Shown: piece by piece, positions 24,712-35,010 of the stretch
Layout of the letters: every line of letters begins with the position of its first letter
Numbering within the stretch: position 1 is the first letter of the stretch
Notes under the pieces: model-generated
What the model saw: only the letters and a program-made list of their open reading frames with translations
Database searches by the model: none
What the model was told of the DNA's origin: nothing
Made by a program: the position numbers and the translations under genes
Assembly (NCBI RefSeq): GCF_029784155.1
Contig: NC_073693.1
Location: forward strand, 237,464,447 to 237,528,446
Source: Uranotaenia lowii
Taxonomy: Eukaryota > Arthropoda > Insecta > Diptera > Culicidae
Direction: 5' to 3'
Length of the DNA stretch: 64,000 bases

Positions 24712-25732
24712 CCCATCGCGGGATTTTAGGCTAACAACCTGCTGCTCCCGATTGAAAATTGTTACGGAACCCGAAAGAAATGACCGACCCTGGAACTTGG
24801 CGACGACTTTTAGCATGAAAACACGGACACGAATTGGAACTTGGAATGTTTTAACCCTTGCCCAACAAGGCAAACTGGAACAACTTGCTAGAGAGGCTAG
24901 CCGCCTCAAGCTTGAAATTCTGGGACTGAGCGAAGTCCGTTGGCCTAATATTGGAGAACACAAGACACAATCCGGGCAAGTCCTGCTTTACTCTAGCATA
25001 CGAGGAGAACATCCTACTCGGGAACGAGGAGTTGGTTTCCTGTTAAGCCCGCAGGCCTACGCGGCCCTCATTAGATGGGAACCGATATAACGAAAGAATA
25101 ATCATAGCCAGATTCAGAACACGGGTTAGAAACCTTACAATGGTCCAGTGTTATGCGCCAACTGACGTTGCCGACTTGAAGGAGAAAGAGCAGTTTTAAC
25201 AGTCAACTGAACAGCGTGGTAGGAGAGAATTCCGAAGGGTGACATTCAAATCCATTTGGGCGACTTCAACGCAGAGATTGGGCTCCGACAATCAGGACCT
25301 TGAGCGCATCATGGGGCGCCATGGCCTAGGACAGATGAGCGAAAACGGAGAGCTGTTTGTAGAATTTTGTGGCAACAACAACATGGTGATCGGTGGATCG
25401 CTCTTCCCCCATCGACCAGCACATAAGGTCACTTGGGTATCCCGAGATGGTCGAACAGAAAATCAAATTGACCACATCTGCATCAGTCGAAAAGGGAGAA
25501 GGAGCCTTTCTTGATGTCCGCAACAAACGAAGCCCAGACGTTGCATCTGACCATCACCTCGTCCTTGGCGAGATACGACTGAGAGTTGCGCGTGTCCCAA
25601 CGGCGCGAGGAGAAAGTCGGGTGTCGATACGACGTCCGCCGGTTGGAGGAATCCAGAGGTGAAAAGGGCATACTTTGAACAGCTAGAATCCCGAGCCTCG
25701 GAGTTGCCGACAGACGGAACAGTCGAAGAACA
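24704..25732 (+). pseudogene. Broken LINE endonuclease domain
   Basis: The frame 24704-25090 contains the APE endonuclease start (IGTWNVLTLAQQGKLEQL, then LGLSEVRW). A frame change near 25085 moves to WEPI/ERIIIARFRTRVRN-type sequence, then 25239-25514 carries LGDFNAEIG (in an adjacent frame) and the QIDHICISRK region, and SDHHLVLGEIRLR follows another shift near 25495. All the usual endonuclease motifs up to SDHH can be found, but at least three frame disruptions mean no protein is made. It would nick target DNA to prime reverse transcription. Confidence 0.75.
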
Positions 25733-26900
25733 GTGGTGTGGAATCAAGAATGCCTTTATCACGACGAGCCATGGTACCTCTCGATAAAGTTTGTGGAAGA
25801 AGCAGTGAATGGATGTCGGATGAAACTTGGAGGATGGTCGATGATCGGAGAAAGGCGAAAGTCGGAATTGAGCAGGCATGTACTGGGTCAGCCAAAGCAG
25901 CCGCCCGCTTACGATATGCGGAGCTGGAAAAGGCAGTTAAACGAGCTTGTAGACGAGACAAGAGAGCCTGGACAAACTCCCCTAGCCGAAGAGGGAGAAA
26001 GAGCCGCCGCCAATGGAGATATACGATTACTTTATGACATTTCTCGCCGCCTCAGTGATGCAAGGACTAATGCAAGAATGCCACTGAAAGACCGAGCTGG
26101 TCAGTTATTGACCGATCGAACAGATCAGCTCAAACGATGGACTGAGCACTTCGAACAACTCTTCCGAGTCACGAATAGCGATGGCCAACAGAACCCGCAG
26201 CTCGAAGCGCCAACAGAGAGTCGCATAAATGGCGTCAACTCGGAAGGTCCCTCGCTGGCTGAAATAGAAGCGGCAATCAAAAACATGATATCCAACAAAG
26301 CACCTGGAATCGATTGCATCCCTGCTGAAATGCTGAAAGCCGACCCTGCCCTGTCAGCACAAATGTTGCACCGTCTTTTCGCTGACATCTGGGATACTGC
26401 AACATTCCCGGCCGACTGGATGCAGGGTATCCTCGTGAAGGTCCCGAAGAAAGGAGACCTGACAGAGTGCGGTAACTGGCGTGGCATAACGTTGATCTGT
26501 ACAACCCTCAAAGTACTCTGCAAGGTGATCCTGAACAGGATTCAGGAGAAAATCGACGCAAAACCCCGACGGCAACAAGCTGGATTCCGATCCGGACGAT
26601 GATGTGTGGACCACATCACAACGCTACGAATCATACTGGAACAAATCAACGAATTCCAGGACTCTCTTCTGCTGGTGTTCGTTGATTTCGAAAAAGCATT
26701 CGACCGACTTAACCATGAAAACATCTGGGGCGGCTCTGGGTCCATCTCATCGAAGCACAGTACGAGGCATTTTCGTGCAAGGTCTTGCACGACGGTGTCT
26801 TGTCCAAACCAATCCCGGTAACTGCTGGAGTGAGGACAAGGATGTATTCTATCACCGCTACTTTTTCTAATCGTAATGGATTAGATTCTGATTGGATCGA
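25733..26900 (+). pseudogene. Broken LINE reverse transcriptase domain
   Basis: The frame 25733-26602 carries the N-terminal RT blocks: NKAPGIDCIPAEMLK, then NWRGITLICTTLKVLCKVIL and QQAGFRSGR. A stop follows at 26600-26602, after which LRIILEQINEF and FVDFEKAFDRL (first catalytic Asp block) continue at 26606-26760. A degenerate AGVRTRM block appears near 26822. The YADD box is missing: the sequence jumps from about 26880 to C-terminal tail sequence, consistent with a deletion. Dead enzyme. Confidence 0.75.
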
Positions 26901-27073
26901 TTGACTGTGCACCGAACCGAGGATTGCCGTGGAATCCTTCAACAATGGAGCAACTGAACGATCTGAAAAAAAAAACGTGAAAACTGCAAGTATTTGTAAA
27001 CCGCTGCCTTTGGAATACCATCCGCGGCTTTGTGGCCTGGCAACAGGATCTCGAATGAGGAACTACATCGCCG

Positions 27074-27319
27074 GTGGGCACACGCTGCGAAAAGATGAAG
27101 AATGAGATTCGCAGAGAGGCGCTAGATTGGAATCCAGAAGGTCATCGAAGAAAAGGCAGGCCCAGAAAATCGTGGCGGCGAAGCCTAGCCGCTGAAATCC
27201 GAACTGTTGACGAGAATCTTGACTGGGACCAGGTGAAGACTCTGGCTCCGGATCGTCAACAGTGGAGGTCTTTTACCACGGCCCTATGCACCGGAGGACC
27301 GGCGCGGATCATTAAGTAA
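27074..27319 (+). pseudogene. C-terminal tail of the LINE polyprotein
   Basis: An 81-residue open stretch includes GHRRKGRPRKSWRR and WRSFTTALCTGG, the conserved end of many RTE-like and related LINE proteins. It follows directly on the deleted RT and ends at the TAAG-type 3' tail. It has an ATG but is not an independent gene. Confidence 0.7.
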
Positions 27320-27406
27320 GTAAAAGTAAATGTCGTTTTTCAGCGATTTTAAAATCTGAATTCGCCTAAAACGACGATTTAATAGTAAAACAAAATGAAT
27401 ATACTA

Positions 27407-27745
27407 AAGCGGGCCACAGACTAACACAACATTTGTACAAATGCGATGAAAATTCGATGAAATTTTGTCGCTGTGAGCACGATTTGCATAGTGTATGGCA
27501 CTGCTTGAATTGTCGCCCAAACACGAGTTGGAGTAAAATCGGTCGGGATCGAAAATATTTTGTACAAAACATTCTCCCAGCCGGGGTGGAGATGGTTTTT
27601 TTTGTTGCTGTTGTTGTTTTCCGCCAGCAATCATTTGTGTTCGCGTGAAATATGTTTGTATAGTGTGTGGGCGAGCATAGATCAAACAATCGACGCGGAA
27701 TCATCGAATTTGTACGGGCCAATTTGTGTAGTCTATGGCCCGCTT
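27407..27745. mobile_element. MITE with GCGGGCCA terminal inverted repeats
   Basis: Left end AGCGGGCCACAGACTAACAC and right end, on the minus strand, AGCGGGCCATAGACTACAC are inverted. Flanks show TA or TAA on both sides (27405-27407 and 27745-27747). Length is about 338 bp and no protein is encoded. A 3-bp TAA duplication would suit PIF/Harbinger, a TA duplication Tc1/mariner; the sequence alone does not decide. Confidence 0.7.
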
Positions 27746-27749
27746 AACC

Positions 27750-28660
27750 GAGCCATGCGCCTGATTGTATGCAAAAACCAGTACATTTATTAAGGGTAAC
27801 CCCAGTAAAAACACCCAGCTTCATACGTCGCACTACGATTGGAGGTCACACGAACAATTCACCGCTCCTCCTCCGGGAACATCCACTTTTCTTCAAACCC
27901 ACGAGCTAAGCGATCGGGGTTTGTAGGAGGACCTCAGCAGTATAGATGGCGGCAACGGCGTCGATTCCCGTTAAAGAAATGAGATGAAAAAATAAATCTA
28001 ATTTAAGATGTATATAACTGGGGCGATTAAAGGAGATTTTTCTCGCATCAATACCGAACTCGAACGGTGAACGTGGGCTGAAGGCAAAAGTTCACCCCAG
28101 AACGGCGCGAAAGAGTGAAAAAAACGAGAAGAAGAGAGCGAAAATAAGTTTTCCATAGCTTTCGCATGAATGGCGAGCGCGATGGCCTGGCAAAACGACG
28201 GAAAATCTGCCGCACTGCGGAAGGTAAAAATGTTATTTGGCCCCGGATTGATGAAGGCTGCCGTGGCATATTTCTGGGAGGCTGCGAACGAACTTCTCCG
28301 CAAGGCCGCACATTTATTCTCGCTGATTGAAATTGAAAGGTAAAATCATCGTTTTCGCATCGGGGCATTTTTCGGCATTGGAGCTTTTTCTTCCGAGAAA
28401 CCGAAATGTCTGGCCACGAGAAAAAAGTAGGCTGGTGTTCTCCGGGGTTTTGTTGACGACACCGATTACGCCGTCCTCCTTCCCTTCTGAATGGGGAACT
28501 TCTTTGTTCCGAGTCCAGGTGGTGCAGCGCAAAAAGAAGAAGGATATTGAAAATTTGTTGCGTGTTTTTGTTCCACCGAAAATCTCAACGCAAAGATGCT
28601 TGGATGCCGATGATTGAATGATAGTAATTTTTCTACGGCCTTTTCAGTTAGACGCAGTTG
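27750..28660. other. Higher-GC island, function unknown
   Basis: Complex sequence with overlapping open frames on both strands (27998-28303 and 28048-28368 minus, 28327-28617 plus). None looks like a known protein. No terminal repeats. Possible unique host sequence such as an untranslated exon or enhancer. Confidence 0.35.
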
Positions 28661-29422
28661 GTAAGATTTCGATTGATGGGGTCATTTGATTACTTTAACC
28701 TACCTTTTTTGGAAGAATCCTTGTTTATAAATAAAAAAAAATTAAATTTTAATCTCATCAAATTACAAAAATAACTAATTACAATCAAAAGATTTGATCA
28801 TCCCAATTTTTGGTGAACATGGTTTTAAATATGAATAGTGGTAAAAAATCACGATTTTCCCTATTTCGATTTTGCTACTTTAGCATAGTTAAAGATAATC
28901 ATTAATGAAAAATCATTATGTTCAAAACAATTATTTATCAAAACATTTTCAATAAGGAAGTTGAAATTTTGACAAGTACAACAAATCATAGCCAAAGAAC
29001 AATTGTTTTATGGTTGTTCTAGAATTCGTCCAAAAACATAACACATGAAAAAGTTGATTTATGCAACAATTGCAAACACAAGTTTATGATAATTAAATAA
29101 TTCAAGAAAAATCTCAGGAAAAACTCTCTTGATTTACCTACAAAAAACGCTTCCAACAAATCAAGTTAGCGTACATTTGCAAGCAAAAGCATTATCGAAA
29201 AGGAACACTTTATCAAACTGTTTTCATTGACGAAGTTAAAGTTGTTTTTGAGGAAGAAATTAGTTTAGATGATAAACACGGAACTTTTTCGATTATGGTA
29301 TTTTTAAAACATATCAACGCAAATAAAATTAAATCTATGTTTAAGAGATTTATATAACAAATCCTTTCCATAAAACGATCAAGGCTGAAATTATGTTCTT
29401 CAAGACTCATGTGACGTGAGCT
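28661..29422. other. AT-rich stretch without recognised feature
   Basis: Nothing supported on either strand. Confidence 0.45.
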
Positions 29423-30374
29423 TAAGGCTATGATCATTTAGTATCCGGGCAGTTACAAACATTTGTATTTTAAAAACAATTCATTTGATCGAAAAACTTT
29501 CTATGGAGGAAATGAGGGTGATAATATGACATTTAATGTTAAAATATAAAAAAAAAATTCATCAATGATTTCAAGAAAAACTCTAACTTTTTCATAAAAT
29601 CTCTTTCTTATCTTTGCACACTTTTTTCAGTCATGCATTGATTTATTTTTTTACCACAGAAGGAAACCTTTGCAAAATCAAGATATTTTGCACAAACTCA
29701 CTTGAAAAAAAAAATCAATTAGAATCTGGTTGAAACCTCTTCATGAGTAGGCATCTCGAGGAATTTGATCTCTTAAATCCGGTTTTAACATAATTTTTTT
29801 TTGTCCATCAGAACACATCTGTCATATTGCGTAAAAACCGGATGCACAGATTGTGATCTTTGGAACTGATCATTATGAGTTATTTACTTGGTGTCTACTA
29901 GTCAGGCAACACTTTTGCCTACCGGGAATGGATATTTTGCATTATTTAAGGAGTCTGCATTCAGTTATCCCCAATAACCATAGACTTTTTACAATATTTA
30001 AAATCAAGGGTTGCACTCCGAAAGTTGGTTTGAACTTCGTGTGGATCCTAGAGTGGCTCCTTATACTTCTTAACCATTTGGTCTGAAAAAAAAAATCAGA
30101 AAAAATCAACAGTTCATGATCTTTCAAGTCAATAATGAAAAATTTTCGAGGCGCAAAATGCTTAAAAGGAGCAAATTTGTGCAAAATCATTTTTACCATG
30201 TCTTTTTGCATCGTGAATATCTCAAACACACGTTAACTTAAAAATCTATCAAAAATAGGCAAGATAGTACTTTTCATAACCATCACAACGCTACTAAAGG
30301 TTTGCATATCCAAGCTCTATTAACGTAGCTATCACTGAAATAAAGTTCCCGGATACTAAATGATCATAGCCTTA
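29423..30374. mobile_element. MITE with perfect 27-bp terminal inverted repeats
   Basis: 29423-29449 and 30348-30374 are exact reverse complements over 27 bp (inner core GATCATTTAGTATCCGGG). A TA dinucleotide at each outer edge could be the target duplication. The 950-bp element has no transposase. The perfect ends suggest recent mobility or selection on the ends. Confidence 0.8.
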
Positions 30375-31280
30375 GTGCCCAAATGTGGTATCATTGATAA
30401 GAAAAAAAGACTTAAAATCATCCCCAGCAAACATGAAATCGTATCAGAAATAATAACTTAAGTCGTTTACAATGGTGTTGCGAATCGCAATTCAAACCGT
30501 ATAGTAAAAAAATCGTATAAAATGTCGTCTGAAGTCAGTTTGAATCGGATATAATATTTGTTTTGAAATGATTTTGCTCCCACGCAGCATCAAGTGAGGA
30601 ATTCATCTTCATGTTCATTCTGCAACCAGCTGTGCAACCAGATGGCTAAAAATCAGATGGGAATTGAGTAATATTGACGAATGAGAGAACTGAAAAATAT
30701 TGTCGCCGGCAACGATTTGAAGGCTATGAGAGCGAAATCTTGCGCTCTCTCTAACATTTTTCCGATAGGTACAGATAAGGTGCCGGATAACGCCTAATTG
30801 CTGTAGTTTTCGTCTTTTTAGTAAGAAATGAAATTTTTGCATATATATTGCCTCCATTTTGGTAGGTAAATGCTGTTTTTTCAACTTTCATACGATCATT
30901 CTGTAATATATTTGGAAAGTATATCAAAACAGCATAAGAATTTAGCTACAAAAGTGTTTGCTGAATCTAGAGCTTTTCGTTTTCCTCAAATCTCGTGATC
31001 TGTTTCTTAGTAAAAAAAAGTTTAATTTTATGAAATATGGAAATATGTGTTTATTCAAAATCTTGTATCGGTCAAATTATGAAGCATTCCTTCTGTGTGT
31101 GTTATTTAAGATTCCTTTATTCAATTACTTTTTTAACTTTTTTTTGCAATTTAAAAATTTGAAATTTTTATTACAAAAATTGACTATAACGAGATTTTTA
31201 GAGGGGTCGACTGGATGATTTAATGTAATTATTTTTCGGCATAACAGTCTTTATTGTCTTAAAACGATGTTTTGATCAGT
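30375..31280. other. Mixed AT-rich stretch without recognised gene
   Basis: Slightly more complex sequence at about 30580-30880, but no supported coding or RNA feature. Confidence 0.4.
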
Positions 31281-31316
31281 CCAACGTTTCGATGCTTGTT
31301 GGCATCTTCCTCAGGG
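31281..31316 (-). ncRNA. Hammerhead-like motif, possible Penelope-like element remnant
   Basis: On the minus strand: CTGAGGA (positions 31314-31308), a perfect 5-bp stem GATGC/GCATC (31306-31302 with 31295-31291) closed by a 6-nt loop, then GAAAC (31290-31286). This matches the CUGANGA - stem II - GAAA order of hammerhead ribozymes, which occur in Penelope-like elements. I could not identify a convincing stem III and UH cleavage strand, so activity is doubtful. No reverse transcriptase is nearby. Confidence 0.3.
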
Positions 31317-33393
31317 AATTAATCTATCGTTCCATGTGAAATTACTGTGCTTATGTGAAGCTTATTGTCCACTTTTCTCTTCTCTAATCGTCTCAATGTT
31401 TTTTAAAATACTTATTTTGGATTTTTGTATGGTTTTTCGTGATCGAACTATAGCGGTATACCGGTATACTTTCCAACTAATAATTAATTCAAAATAAGTT
31501 TCAATCAATTTCTGGTGCAGAAAAATTCAGTGTTTTAAAACTTTTTAGTCGAAATAAACTAATTCAAATATCTAACAAACTCTAACAGGGCTAAAACGGG
31601 GTTTTAAACATCTTGATAGCTATCAGGCAACAAATAAAATTAAAAAAATATATAGCAATCTTTTTGTATCATGAATCTACTTATCCAAATCTGTCAAAAA
31701 TTAGTAATTTAAAAAAAAAATTGTATAAAATCGCACGTTCAACTTATTTCTGCATACCTTCATAATAATATCTTTAGCTAATCCCAAAAATAAAAATGGT
31801 AGCTAATCCCATTAAGGTTGCAGTGCACAGAAAGTGACCAAATTTAAGTAATATTTAGGGAAAATAAGGGTATAACGAGCACCTTTAGATGTTTTCTAAG
31901 TAAGTAAGCTCCATTTGTTTAATGTTTCTTTTGCTCGAAAGTGGTCAATTCAGCTTTCAAAGCTTCTAGATTCAGATGGTGACTTTGGGCGATAATAAGA
32001 AATAGTTCGCTGCAATACAAAAAGGTGCAATTTGATCATTATTTTCGAGAAAACTTTTTTAGAGAAACTCATTTTCCAAAAGAAATCCACGTATTTTATA
32101 CGATTTAAATAAAAAAAATAACTTTTCAAAGAACGTGAGCATAGAGAAGGGCTAAATATCACACAATTTCCTGGAAATTTGCCTTCGGTGGCCATTATTC
32201 TATCCTCTATGAGATTGAAAACCAAGACAACGATACTATGAGTTTTGAAGTTTTTTAATTAAACAAAACATGATATCAACAACAAAACAAGAAAACTTCA
32301 AATATTTTAAATGATTTAACAATATAGACTCAGTTAAGTACAAACAAACTGGGTGATACAATGCATTTAAGTTATTTCGTTTTTTAACTAGAAGGGGAGA
32401 ATGAGGATACCCAAGAATGATCCCTGGGGATACTTGATTCCCGAGCAGTATCTTGAAACTGGAATGTCTTACATAGATAAAATGTTCCAAAAAAATTTTC
32501 CAAGTAGAACATAACAACAAGCCTGTTGTTTCGAAAAAATTGAAAAAAAAAATATTTTTGAAGTTATTGCACTCTATTTGAAAAATCTAATAAAAAAATT
32601 CTTGAAATTTTTTTTTTTATTTTCAAATGTTTCCCATACAAAGGATCATAATAAAAATATTTGTAAAAAATACGTCAGTCGTTAGAGTTTAATATGAACT
32701 TCTTAAATCCATATTTTCTAAGTAATAGTAAACTCTCAATTTTGTTAAAAGAAGTTTTACAAAAGTTATGTTTTAGGTTCACTTGATTCCTCGAATCCAA
32801 AAACTACTCATCACCTAAAACTACTCGATTATTCGAATGGACATGTGTTAAATTTAACATAACTTTTACAAACCTTGATGAAATTTCACCAAATTTTGAC
32901 AGAAAGTTTGAATATAGTTGAGTAACAAAACAGACAAAAAAAATTGGAAGTCAAGTGCTTGGAGCGCCACACAGTGGCCAATCCGAGAACTTTTTCTTCA
33001 AATCTTCACGACTTCGCATCGAAAATCAATAATTTCATAACGAATGACACACTTCTGCTCACCATAAATCAACTAAGACTCATTGTCTTGAATGTAGCTT
33101 GCAAATGAAACCAAAAGCAAGCAAAAAAAAATTATCTTGTTTGAGTTATAGGGTTGTGAATTTTACCAGTTATTTTGACTGGTCACGGTCCGAGTGTCCA
33201 TGGCGAAATTTTTCTCGCTTACTAAAAGAGCTTGTGAAATAAAAAATACACAGTTTTGTAGAGATCCAAAATTCATGAAAAGTCGTATTTTTTGCGAATT
33301 TTTAAAGCGAAGTATGCAAAAGATATTCAACAAACAAAGTGTCCAACCAGTCATTTTGACTGGTGCGGTCTTTCTAGTGTTAAATAAAGGATC
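31317..33393. other. AT-rich stretch with two short dyads
   Basis: CCAGTTATTTTGACTGG near 33163 and the perfect palindrome CCAGTCATTTTGACTGG near 33346 lie 180 bp apart and may mark a small decayed element just upstream of the Jockey insertion. Otherwise nothing was recognised. Confidence 0.4.
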
Positions 33394-33586
33394 AAGTCTC
33401 CTTTAATCACTTCCATCTGTACCGTTGAGCCGTCAACACGTACGCCGGAGCATCGTATCGTTGCTGTGTACCTGCAGGAACATTTTACATTATTTATTTT
33501 TTCCTTACCTGTATTTCAATCAGCACTTTTCAGTGCTAAAATTATTTTCATTTTCTTTTATTCATATTTTCTCTTTTCTTTCCAGC

Positions 33587-35010
33587 ATGGGGAAGTCATC
33601 GGCCGGTTCAAGGGCCGGAAGAAAACGGATTGCCGAACCTAATTCAGGTCCATCGCCCAAAAAAGTTGAAATTTCCAATTCATTCGATGTCATAACATCG
33701 GTGATGAGGAAATATTCATATTTAATTCTGATAAGAGTACTAAGAAACCTTCTTCTTCTTATACTCTTAAAAACGAAAAGATTCCACCAATAACGGTCAC
33801 GATTCCTGACTTCAATGCCTTTCGAAAAGAAATCGTCACTTCCGTCAAGGATGTGAAGATTTCTTTTCAGATCGGTCGAAGGGGAACTGCTCGTATATTG
33901 GCGGAATCTTTTAATGATTTTCAAAAGGTTTTAAATTATTTGAATAATAAAAAACACCATTTTTTTACGTACGACGCTAGAAGTGATCGTCCATTTAAAG
34001 TTGTACTTCGTGGTCTCACTGGCGATCAGACACCGGATGAGATCACAGCTGAATTAAATTCTTTGTTAGGTTTTTCTCCAATTCAAGTTATTCAAATGAG
34101 GAAAAGAACCAACACGAATAATACCAGTAGTGTTGGTTTTACTCCTGAACTTTATTTGATCCATTTTAAAAAGGATCAGGTTAATAATTTGCAAATTCTT
34201 GAAAAGGCTCGTCTTATGTTTCATTGTCGAGTCAAATTCGAACCTTTTCGTAAATCTTCTACCAATTTTTTACAAAACATTACGCAATGTCGTCGTTGTC
34301 AAGCTTTTTGTCATGGCACTAAAAATTGTAGAATGAATGCCAGATGCATGTTTTGCGGCTCATTCGATCATGAAAAATCTAAATGCCTTTTTGGTGGTGA
34401 TAAGCCAAAAACAGAATTTTTTAAGTGTGCGAATTGCGCAGGTAATCACTCCTCGAATTCGCTGGATTGTCCCATCAGGGCAAAAATTATTGCTTCTAGG
34501 AAAAATCCCAAAGTTTCCAGAAAAGCTTCTTCTCCTCCTTCCTCTTTTTCGTCTTCACACGTCGGGCCGGCAAACAACCTGCCTGTTCGCAGTCAGCCTC
34601 GGCCTACATTGGAATCACGGCTGGGTAATACCCGAAGTGATTTTAATGTTACCTGGGCTGATTCTGCGCCACAGACTCGTTGTTTATCGTTCTCAGAGGT
34701 GGTTGAAAATGGGTTGCCCTCTTCAGGTTTAACTAATAAAAATGGGAAAAAACCAAGTCTCAACGTTCATGCGAAGGCTTGGGAAAATCCCCGAAATTCA
34801 AATACTACTTCTCCTTCATTTTCTGATCCTAACAATTTTGTTGATTTGGGTGAGATTACTGAGGAAAAATTAAAATTTTTGCATCAAAATTTAATGGAAA
34901 TGATGCAACTTATGTTGAAAGCAAATTCAATGTTTGAAGCTTTCCAAACTTCTTTTAATTATGCTAACAAAATTATTATGACTTTGCGATTCCCTCATGG
35001 ATCCAAATAG
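33587..35010 (+). pseudogene. Jockey ORF1 (gag-like, nucleic-acid binding), one frameshift
   Basis: The start MGKSSAGSRAGRKR at 33587 is basic, as in Jockey gag proteins. Near 33700 the frame shifts by one base: before it the reading ends ISNSFDVI, after it DEEIFIFNSDK continues in the frame of the long open stretch to 35010. That stretch has a PRE_C2HC-type region (FKVVLRGLTGDQTPDEITAE and onward) and three C-terminal zinc knuckles, CX2CX4HX4C twice (CRRCQAFCHGTKNC, CMFCGSFDHEKSKC) and CX2CX3HX6C (CANCAGNHSSNSLDC). The protein binds LINE RNA. The downstream ATG at 33853 could give a 385-residue product lacking the N-terminus. ORF1 overlaps ORF2 by 14 nt. Confidence 0.85.

Larger units (their letters stand above)
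24673..27320 (+). mobile_element. Decayed RTE-like non-LTR retrotransposon
   Basis: An apurinic endonuclease, a reverse transcriptase and a C-terminal tail typical of RTE-type LINEs (GRPRKSWRR followed by WRSFTTALC) occur in order on the plus strand but in several frames. The 10-mer ATTAAGTAAG is present at both boundaries (24673-24682 and 27311-27320); it could be the target duplication or part of the TAAG-type 3' tail that RTE elements carry. The copy lacks the catalytic core of the reverse transcriptase. Clade assignment is from overall protein style; other APE-type LINE clades are not excluded. Confidence 0.8.

Noticed and set aside
25463..26790. Minus-strand frames in the LINE
   Set aside because: Antisense shadows of the endonuclease and RT relics.
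33425..33793. Independent 122-codon gene
   Set aside because: It is the N-terminus of Jockey ORF1 read past the frameshift.
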